From contig JAMHWD010000018.1 in NCBI GenBank assembly GCA_035911135.1, forward strand, positions 263,531 to 327,530: a DNA stretch of 64,000 nt, in the 5' to 3' direction. Positions 58,185 through 64,000 of this stretch are shown here, one piece after another. The stretch is from JAMHWD01 sp035911135 (GTDB lineage: Bacteria; Pseudomonadota; Alphaproteobacteria; Micavibrionales; Micavibrionaceae). The notes under the pieces are model-generated. The model saw only the letters and a program-made list of their open reading frames with translations. It was not told the DNA's origin and did no database searches. Every line of letters begins with the position of its first letter. The stretch's first letter is position 1. The translations under genes were made by a program, and so were the position numbers.

Positions 58185-59639
58185 CTAAGCCGCGCTGGCG
58201 GATTTACTCAGCACCGTCTCAAGCTGGGCAGGCAGCGCATAAGCCCAGGATGTAATATCACCCGCGCCCATGCAAATCACGTAATCGCCCGGCCTTGCCG
58301 TATCCGCCACAAGCTGCGCCAGCTCATCGCGGTGTGGCAATGGCACGACATCACGGTGACCATGCGCCTTGATACCTTTGACAAGGGTATCCTTATCAGC
58401 CCCGGCGATAGGTTCTTCTCCGGCGGTATATACATCGGCCACGATCACGGCATCGGCATCATTCAGACAGGTACAGAACTGCTCGAACAGATCATGCAGG
58501 CGCGAATAACGATGCGGCTGGACAACGGCAATAATGCGTCCTTCAGTTCCTTGCAAGGCAGAACGCGCCGCCTTTAATACTGTCTCGATCTCAATCGGGT
58601 GATGGGCATAATCATCAACAACTGTAATCCCTTTCACCTCGCCTGTGCGGGTAAAGCGGCGCTTTACCCCTTTAAAATTCTCAAGGCATTTCTTCATCAG
58701 CGCCGCAGGCACACTCATCTCATTGGCAATAGCCAAAGCCACCAGGGAATTCTGCACGTTATGCTCGCCCAGAACCGGCAGGAATACGTCTTTTAAGGTT
58801 TTTTCCTCGCCGTTATTCAGCCAGCCGGCAATCCGCACATCAAATTCCGATCCCTTTTGCGAAGGACGCACATTAAAGGCGCGGATATCAGCCTGCGGAT
58901 TAAATCCATATGTAATAACCTTGCGGTCCGATACCTCGGATACCAGCCCCTGCACCACCGGATGGTCGATACACAAAACCGCATATCCGTAAAATGGCAG
59001 GTTATGAATGAACTGGCGATAAGCCTTTTTGACGCTTTCAAAATCGCCGTAATGATCCATATGTTCAGGGTCAATATTGGTAACAACGGCCACAGCAGCA
59101 GGCAGGCGCGTGAACGTGCCATCGCTCTCATCGGCCTCAACCACCATCCAGTCGCTGCTGCCAAGACGCACATTCGTGCCATAGGCATTCACAATCCCGC
59201 CATTGATGACAGTGGGATCAAATCCGGCGACTTCCATCATCTCGCCGACCAGCGATGTTGTCGTGGTCTTGCCATGCGTGCCCGATACCGCCACGGCGCG
59301 TTTCAGACGCATCAATTCAGCCAGCATCTCGGCCCGGCGAACCACAGGCACCTTGGCCTTGCGCGCAGCCTCAACCTCCGGGTTGTTGCTTTTGACAGCA
59401 GAGGATATCACCAACGCGGCCGGCAGATTGCCGCCAGCATCTTTAATATTACCGCCATCATGTCCGATCAGGACACGAATACCCTTTTCCTGCAGGCGCT
59501 TAACGTTATAGCTCTCGGCCAGATCCGACCCTTGCACCTTATAGCCCAGCGAGTTCAATATCTCGGCGATACCGCTCATGCCGATCCCGCCGATCCCGAC
59601 GAAATGCAGCACACCTAATTCTTGCGTCATTGATTGCAT
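58185..59639 (-). CDS. murC: UDP-N-acetylmuramate-L-alanine ligase
   Basis: 484 residues. Adds L-Ala to UDP-MurNAc. N-terminal GVLHFVGIGGIGMSGIAEIL, ATP loop AVSGTHGKTTTTSLVGEMME at about 110, TNIDPEHMDHYGDFESVKKA, LGEHNVQNSLVALAIANEM, and DDYAHHPIEIETVLKAARSA are all present. The first ATG (59639) has GGAG at a good distance inside the end of murG, so it is preferred over the ATG at 59630. murB follows 12 bp downstream, as in other alphaproteobacteria. Confidence 0.97.
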   Translation of the reverse strand: MQSMTQELGVLHFVGIGGIGMSGIAEILNSLGYKVQGSDLAESYNVKRLQEKGIRVLIGHDGGNIKDAGGNLPAALVISSAVKSNNPEVEAARKAKVPVVRRAEMLAELMRLKRAVAVSGTHGKTTTTSLVGEMMEVAGFDPTVINGGIVNAYGTNVRLGSSDWMVVEADESDGTFTRLPAAVAVVTNIDPEHMDHYGDFESVKKAYRQFIHNLPFYGYAVLCIDHPVVQGLVSEVSDRKVITYGFNPQADIRAFNVRPSQKGSEFDVRIAGWLNNGEEKTLKDVFLPVLGEHNVQNSLVALAIANEMSVPAALMKKCLENFKGVKRRFTRTGEVKGITVVDDYAHHPIEIETVLKAARSALQGTEGRIIAVVQPHRYSRLHDLFEQFCTCLNDADAVIVADVYTAGEEPIAGADKDTLVKGIKAHGHRDVVPLPHRDELAQLVADTARPGDYVICMGAGDITSWAYALPAQLETVLSKSASAA

Positions 59640-59645
59640 AAAATT

Positions 59646-60749
59646 CTAACTCCATCCGCGGGCAATGGCCGTGACCAGATTGCCCAGCTTTCGGGCCGCA
59701 TCGGGTTTTCCGCAACTGCGGGCGTTCTCGGCGGCCTTGAACAATATTTCCGGATTTTGCAGGAAAGTTTCGATCCGCGCAAGCAAAGCCTCAGGCGTAA
59801 AGCCATCTTCCGTCATCACCCAGGCCCCGCCAACATCGGCCACGGCCTCGGCATTCATTTTCTGCTGCTGGTCCTTGTGATGCGGATAGGGCACGAAAAT
59901 ACCCGGCCGCCCGGCGGTCGTCAATTCCGCCACGGTACTCGCGCCGGATCTTCCGATAATCAGATGCGCCTGCTCAAGGCGCTGGGGGATATCTGTAAAA
60001 AATGTCTGCAACTCGGCCTTGATATCGGCATCCTTATATGTCTGGCGTACCATATCCAGATCATCGGCGCGGCATTGCTGCACGATCCGCAAACGCGATT
60101 TATAAGCGCCCTCCAGCTGGGTAAGAGCCTGCGGCACGACGCGGCTAAATACGCTGGCCCCCAGCGATCCGCCCATGATCAGGATGGAAAGCTCGCCATC
60201 GGGCTGGGGCGTAGGATAGGGCCGCGTATAAAGCGCGGCGATATCAGGGCGCACCGGATTGCCAGTAACAATAGCCCGGCGCTTGTCATTACTATGCAGG
60301 CCGATCACTTCCGGTAACGAGATCGCAATACGCTCCGCCTTTGGCGCGAGGATCGCATTCGCGCGGCCGATAACCGCATTTTGTTCATGAATAATGGTGG
60401 GAATTTTATGGCGCTGCGCGGCCAGAACACCGGGCACAGAAGGATACCCGCCAAAGCCAACCACCACAGCCGGCTTTAATGTGCCAATAATCCGCGAAGC
60501 CTGCATATACCCCATGCCCAGATTAAACATGCCCAATACTTTGCCGGCAACGCCACGTCCAAACGTACCGGCTTTGATGACATGGATGGGCATGCCATCA
60601 AAAAGATTGGCAAATTTCTCGCCGCGGTAATCGGTGATAACCTCAACATCAAATCCGCGCGAGAGCAGATCATGCCCCAACGCCCGCGCCGGTGTCATGT
60701 GACCGCCCGTCCCGCCTGCGCTCAAAATTACCAATGGTCTGCGGCTCAT
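59646..60749 (-). CDS. murG: Lipid II-forming GlcNAc transferase
   Basis: 367 residues. Adds GlcNAc to lipid I on the cytoplasmic face. N-terminal LVILSAGGTGGHMTPARALG, VVGFGGYPSVPGVLAAQRHK, HEQNAVIGRANAILA, ILIMGGSLGASVFSRVVPQA and SGASTVAELTTAGRPGIFVP are present, with a HKDQQQKMNAEAVADVGGAW close. The start overlaps the ftsW stop (ATGA), with GGAGGA as ribosome site. Order with ftsW and murC is canonical. Confidence 0.97.
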   Translation of the reverse strand: MSRRPLVILSAGGTGGHMTPARALGHDLLSRGFDVEVITDYRGEKFANLFDGMPIHVIKAGTFGRGVAGKVLGMFNLGMGYMQASRIIGTLKPAVVVGFGGYPSVPGVLAAQRHKIPTIIHEQNAVIGRANAILAPKAERIAISLPEVIGLHSNDKRRAIVTGNPVRPDIAALYTRPYPTPQPDGELSILIMGGSLGASVFSRVVPQALTQLEGAYKSRLRIVQQCRADDLDMVRQTYKDADIKAELQTFFTDIPQRLEQAHLIIGRSGASTVAELTTAGRPGIFVPYPHHKDQQQKMNAEAVADVGGAWVMTEDGFTPEALLARIETFLQNPEILFKAAENARSCGKPDAARKLGNLVTAIARGWS

Positions 60750-61948
60750 GCATTTCCTCCGGCGGGATTGCCTCCGCGAATATGGCGCGGCGAAAACCGG
60801 GAAAGCCCGCCCTTGGAAATACTCACGCGCGATTCCTTGCGCGTCAGCGCCAGCACCACGCCCATGGAAAACCCCATCGAAAGCACCGATGATCCGCCGT
60901 AACTGATAAAGGGCAACGTCATGCCCTTGGTGGGCAGGATATGCAGGCTGGAGCCCATATGCACCAGCGCCTGCAAACCAAACATCATCAATAATCCGCC
61001 CACGGCCAGCACAACAAACATATCATGCGAAGCCATCATGCCTTTAAAACCCCGCCTCAAGATAAAGAAATAAAGGCCCAGCATCATAAGAATGAAAAAC
61101 AGCCCCATTTCCTCGGCCGCGACCGCGAAGATAAAATCAGCATGTGCATCCGGCAGCAACAGCTTGACTTCGCCCTGCCCAAGCCCTGTGCCCACAACGC
61201 CGCCATTCTGAAAAGCTTCCAGCGAGCGCTCCACCTGATAGTTATCACCGCTGGAGGGGTCAAGAAAACGATCAATGCGGCTCTGGACATGTGCGAAAGA
61301 TGTATAGGCGACAATCAGGCCCACAACCGCCAGCGTCACAAAACCAAACAGCAACCGGAACGGAAAACCCGCCAGAAAAACCTGCGCCGCCCAGATGGAT
61401 GTGACAATAACCGTCATACCAAGATCAGGCTGCAGCAGCAGCAGCGAAATCAGCACCAGATACACACCCGCCGTGATGATGTTACCGGGAAATATCTTGC
61501 CGTTTTCATCCGCGCCCTTTTTCTGCAAGGCCATCAGCCATGCGGCAATCACGGCAAAGGCAGGCTTGGCGAATTCGCTGGGTTGGATGGAAAATCCGAA
61601 GATATGCACCCAGCGCTGCGCGCCTTTGATCTCCATGCCTGTGGCCAGAACCGCCATCATGATGCCGACCGCCCCCAGCAGCATGATTGTGCTGATCCGC
61701 CAGATCTGACGTTTGCTTAAGGTCGAGACGCCAATCATGATCGCCAGCGCCGGCACCAGCATGACCACATGGCGCACCAGAAAATGAAAATCATGCAGCC
61801 CCAGATGCGAGGCCACAGGCGGGCTGGCAGTACTGACCAGCACAATGCCAAACGCCGCCAGCAACAGCAAAGCCCCTAACATGGCGCGGTCAACCGTCCA
61901 CCACCAACGGCCAAGGTAAGAATTATCCGCGCGGGAGAAAATTTTCAT
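60746..61948 (-). CDS. ftsW: Division SEDS glycosyltransferase FtsW
   Basis: 400 residues with about ten membrane segments. Polymerises septal peptidoglycan from lipid II with PBP3. Family motifs: KGAQRWVHIFGFSIQPSEFA at about 110-130, LLQPDLGMTVIVTSIW, AHADFIFAVAAEEMGLFFI and GMTLPFISYGGSSVLSMGFS. The N-terminal stretch (SRADNSYLGRWWW) is usual for alphaproteobacteria. It overlaps murD and murG by four bases each way, so translation is coupled. Confidence 0.95.
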   Translation of the reverse strand: MKIFSRADNSYLGRWWWTVDRAMLGALLLLAAFGIVLVSTASPPVASHLGLHDFHFLVRHVVMLVPALAIMIGVSTLSKRQIWRISTIMLLGAVGIMMAVLATGMEIKGAQRWVHIFGFSIQPSEFAKPAFAVIAAWLMALQKKGADENGKIFPGNIITAGVYLVLISLLLLQPDLGMTVIVTSIWAAQVFLAGFPFRLLFGFVTLAVVGLIVAYTSFAHVQSRIDRFLDPSSGDNYQVERSLEAFQNGGVVGTGLGQGEVKLLLPDAHADFIFAVAAEEMGLFFILMMLGLYFFILRRGFKGMMASHDMFVVLAVGGLLMMFGLQALVHMGSSLHILPTKGMTLPFISYGGSSVLSMGFSMGVVLALTRKESRVSISKGGLSRFSPRHIRGGNPAGGNA

Positions 61949-63354
61949 GCGGATACATCCTCCTCCGGCAAGGCATTCACCAGATCGGTGAAGACATCAC
62001 CCCGATGCGCGTAGGATTTATACTGATCATAGGACGCACAAGCCGGTGAAAGCAGCACAACACCAGCGCCGCCCGGCTGGCCTCGGCCTTCCTGCGCCAG
62101 TCTATGGGCGTGCGATACGGCGATATCCATTGTCTTGCAAGGCGTAGCGGGGACATTATACCCCTCCAGCCATTTGACAAACTCATCCATCGACTCGCCA
62201 ATCACAAAGGCATGCTTGACGCGGTTCATGAAGGTCTCCAGCCCGTTCAGACCGCCTTCTTTTTTGCGCCCGCCGACAATCCAGTAAATATTCTGATGGC
62301 AGGCCAGAGCACGCGCCGCCGAGTCCGCATTTGTGGCCTTGCTGTCATTGATATAGGCAACGCCGCTGATGATACGGGCGGTAAACTGGCGATGCGCCAA
62401 ACCCGGATAGCTTTGCATGGCCTCTAATATGGCCGCAGGTTCCAGCCCCGCAATACGCGCCGCGGCATATGCCGCGGCTGCATTTTGCTTGTTATGCACA
62501 CCGGGCAGCGTGAGAATATTATTCAAACTGCCAATCTCGCGCACGACATCTTGCGTGGCGTCATACAAAACGCCGCCTATGGCATAGACCCCGCCGGAAA
62601 TTTCCTTTTCTGTCGAAATGGGGATAACGCGCCGCCCCTCCTCGCCTTTCAGGCGTTCATAAACTGCGGCGCTATATTTATCATCAACGCCGATAATCAC
62701 GGCCTGATCGGGCCGCGCGAAGATGCGTTCCTTGGCGGCGACATAACCTTCCATGCTGCCATGGCGGTCGATGTGATCTGCGCTGACATTCACCCATATG
62801 GCAATATCCGGCGCATAGCTGCGGCACAAATCAAGCTGAAAGGACGACAGCTCCAGCACCATATACCCATCCTTGGCAGGCAGCTTTAAATCCAGTACAG
62901 GCTTGCCGATATTCCCGCCAAGCCCCGTCGAAACACCGCTTGCCTCCAGCACATGATGCAGCAACGCCGCCGTGGTCGATTTGCCGTTCGTGCCCGTGAC
63001 CCCGATCGTGCGCGTATCGGGATGGGCGCGGTAGAAAATCTCGATATCGCCAATAATCTCAATGCCGGCTTCTTGTGCGGCGATAACGGCCGGGTGCGGC
63101 TCCGGATATTTCAGGGGAACGCCCGGCGCGACAATCAGACATTCGCAGGCCCCAAGCACGTCCTTATCAAGCGCCTTAATAACCGCGCCCGCCTTTTCGG
63201 CGGCGGCGCGCGCCTCTTCGGAATCATCCCAGGCAATCACCTCAGCGCCGCCCTTCTTCAAGGCCTTCACAACAGACAGGCCCGAAGAACCCAGCCCCAG
63301 AACGGCCGCTGGCCGCCCTTGTAACTGGTCGATGAATTTCTTAATGCTCGTCAT
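61945..63354 (-). CDS. murD: UDP-N-acetylmuramoylalanine-D-glutamate ligase
   Basis: 469 residues. Adds D-Glu. It has AAVLGLGSSGLSVVKALKKG near the N-terminus, the ATP loop GVTGTNGKSTTAALLHHVLE at about 118-137, NVSADHIDRHGSMEGYVAAK, GVHNKQNAAAAYAAARIAGL, ARIISGVAYINDSKATNADS and LLSPACASYDQYKSYAHRGD. All are intact. mraY ends three bases upstream of the start, and the end overlaps ftsW by four bases (ATGA). Canonical order. Confidence 0.97.
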   Translation of the reverse strand: MTSIKKFIDQLQGRPAAVLGLGSSGLSVVKALKKGGAEVIAWDDSEEARAAAEKAGAVIKALDKDVLGACECLIVAPGVPLKYPEPHPAVIAAQEAGIEIIGDIEIFYRAHPDTRTIGVTGTNGKSTTAALLHHVLEASGVSTGLGGNIGKPVLDLKLPAKDGYMVLELSSFQLDLCRSYAPDIAIWVNVSADHIDRHGSMEGYVAAKERIFARPDQAVIIGVDDKYSAAVYERLKGEEGRRVIPISTEKEISGGVYAIGGVLYDATQDVVREIGSLNNILTLPGVHNKQNAAAAYAAARIAGLEPAAILEAMQSYPGLAHRQFTARIISGVAYINDSKATNADSAARALACHQNIYWIVGGRKKEGGLNGLETFMNRVKHAFVIGESMDEFVKWLEGYNVPATPCKTMDIAVSHAHRLAQEGRGQPGGAGVVLLSPACASYDQYKSYAHRGDVFTDLVNALPEEDVSA

Positions 63355-63357
63355 CTA

Positions 63358-64000
63358 TTATCTTAGTTTCAACGTTGACAGGCCAATCAGGGCCAAAATG
63401 AATGCTATAATCCAGAATCTAATGACAATTGTCGGTTCCGACCAGCCCTTTTTCTCAAAATGATGATGCAACGGGGCCATGGCAAATACACGCTTGCCCG
63501 TAAGCTTGAATGAAGCCACCTGAACAATGACAGAAACCGTCTCCACCACGAACAAGCCGCCAATAATCGCCAGCACCAATTCGTGTTTGGTCATAACCGC
63601 CAGCGTCCCCAGCAAACCACCCATCGCCAGCGATCCTGTATCGCCCATGAAAATCTGTGCAGGCGGCGCGTTATACCATAAAAACCCAAGCGACCCGCCG
63701 ATCAGCGCGCCACATATGACGGCCAGCTCACCCGTGCCCGGCACAAAGGCGATATTCAGGTAATTGGAATAATCAATGCGCCCGACCAGATAGCAGATCA
63801 GGCCAAAACACGCCGCGCAAATCGCCACCGGCACAATCGCCAGACCATCCAGACCATCGGTCAGGTTCACGGCATTGGATGATCCGATAATCACGAAAAT
63901 CGCCCAGGGAATAAAAAACCAGCCCAAATTAATGAACATGCTTTTGAAAAACGGAATCGCCAGATGCGTGTTCAGGTTGGAGGGCAGGATATACATCACC
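63358..64000 (-). CDS. mraY: Phospho-N-acetylmuramoyl-pentapeptide transferase (partial, N-terminus off window)
   Basis: The C-terminal 213 residues are present; the frame continues off the right edge. Makes lipid I from UDP-MurNAc-pentapeptide and undecaprenyl phosphate. The catalytic Asp segment NAVNLTDGLDGLAIVPVAI, FMGDTGSLAMGGLLG and the HHHFEKKGWSEPTIVIRFWI motif are visible, with several membrane segments. The murF and murE genes would be expected beyond it. Confidence 0.96.
   Translation of the reverse strand, partial: VMYILPSNLNTHLAIPFFKSMFINLGWFFIPWAIFVIIGSSNAVNLTDGLDGLAIVPVAICAACFGLICYLVGRIDYSNYLNIAFVPGTGELAVICGALIGGSLGFLWYNAPPAQIFMGDTGSLAMGGLLGTLAVMTKHELVLAIIGGLFVVETVSVIVQVASFKLTGKRVFAMAPLHHHFEKKGWSEPTIVIRFWIIAFILALIGLSTLKLR

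Overview
The window looks like the chromosome of an alphaproteobacterium of moderate GC, probably a deep-branching lineage. Micavibrionales-like bacteria are one possibility, but taxonomy cannot be proven from here. Support comes from the F1-ATPase zeta-subunit (DUF1476) gene, an alphaproteobacterial SOS-type GTTC-N7-GTTC box, a split pntAA/pntAB/pntB transhydrogenase, a VPLPA-CTERM surface protein, and the Gram-negative mre, dcw, lpxC and bamD genes.

Layout. Positions 1-611 hold the start of a cystathionine gamma-synthase-type gene, which runs off the left edge. Positions 785-15811 hold a compact minus-strand block with the order of T7-type late genes: portal, scaffold, capsid, tail tubular A, tail tubular B, internal virion protein, tail fibre/spike, small and large terminase. 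Lysis genes follow (a GTA-type 3TM holin and a SleB-like wall hydrolase). No integrase, replication, RNA polymerase or early gene is present, and three plus-strand cargo genes sit inside the block (glycine-zipper lipoprotein, 102-residue unknown, PilZ protein). The divergent gene at 15968 encodes an S24/HTH repressor, and the shared intergenic region carries GTTC operators. Housekeeping genes flank both ends (metB-like on the left, pyrE and nadK on the right). I read the block as an intact, probably domesticated podoviral module and a candidate gene transfer agent.

Positions 16690-21275 carry pyrE, nadK, purC, the zeta subunit, bolA and grxD. Positions 21282-28830 carry rodA, mrdA, mreD, mreC, a plus-strand VPLPA-CTERM protein, mreB and rpmJ. 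Positions 28994-37253 hold a cNMP-binding EAL phosphodiesterase convergent with a tolC - ABC transporter - HlyD - CHASE2 adenylate cyclase operon. This suggests that cAMP and c-di-GMP signalling is tied to type I secretion. Positions 37473-42120 hold the pnt operon with an extra 84-residue ORF, a lysophospholipase-like hydrolase and a small conserved-looking gene.

Positions 42117-64000 hold ligA, recN, bamD, lpxC and then the dcw cluster read backwards: ftsZ, ftsA, ftsQ, ddl, murB, murC, murG, ftsW, murD and part of mraY. Two plus-strand insertions interrupt it. One is a 412-residue protein between ftsA and ftsZ, next to DnaA-box-like sequences. The other is an alpha/beta hydrolase plus membrane-anchored Mur ligase pair between an unusual ddl and murB. 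A family of hairpin repeats with covarying stems fills the gaps of the phage lysis module. I saw no tRNA, rRNA, CRISPR array, insertion sequence or integrase.
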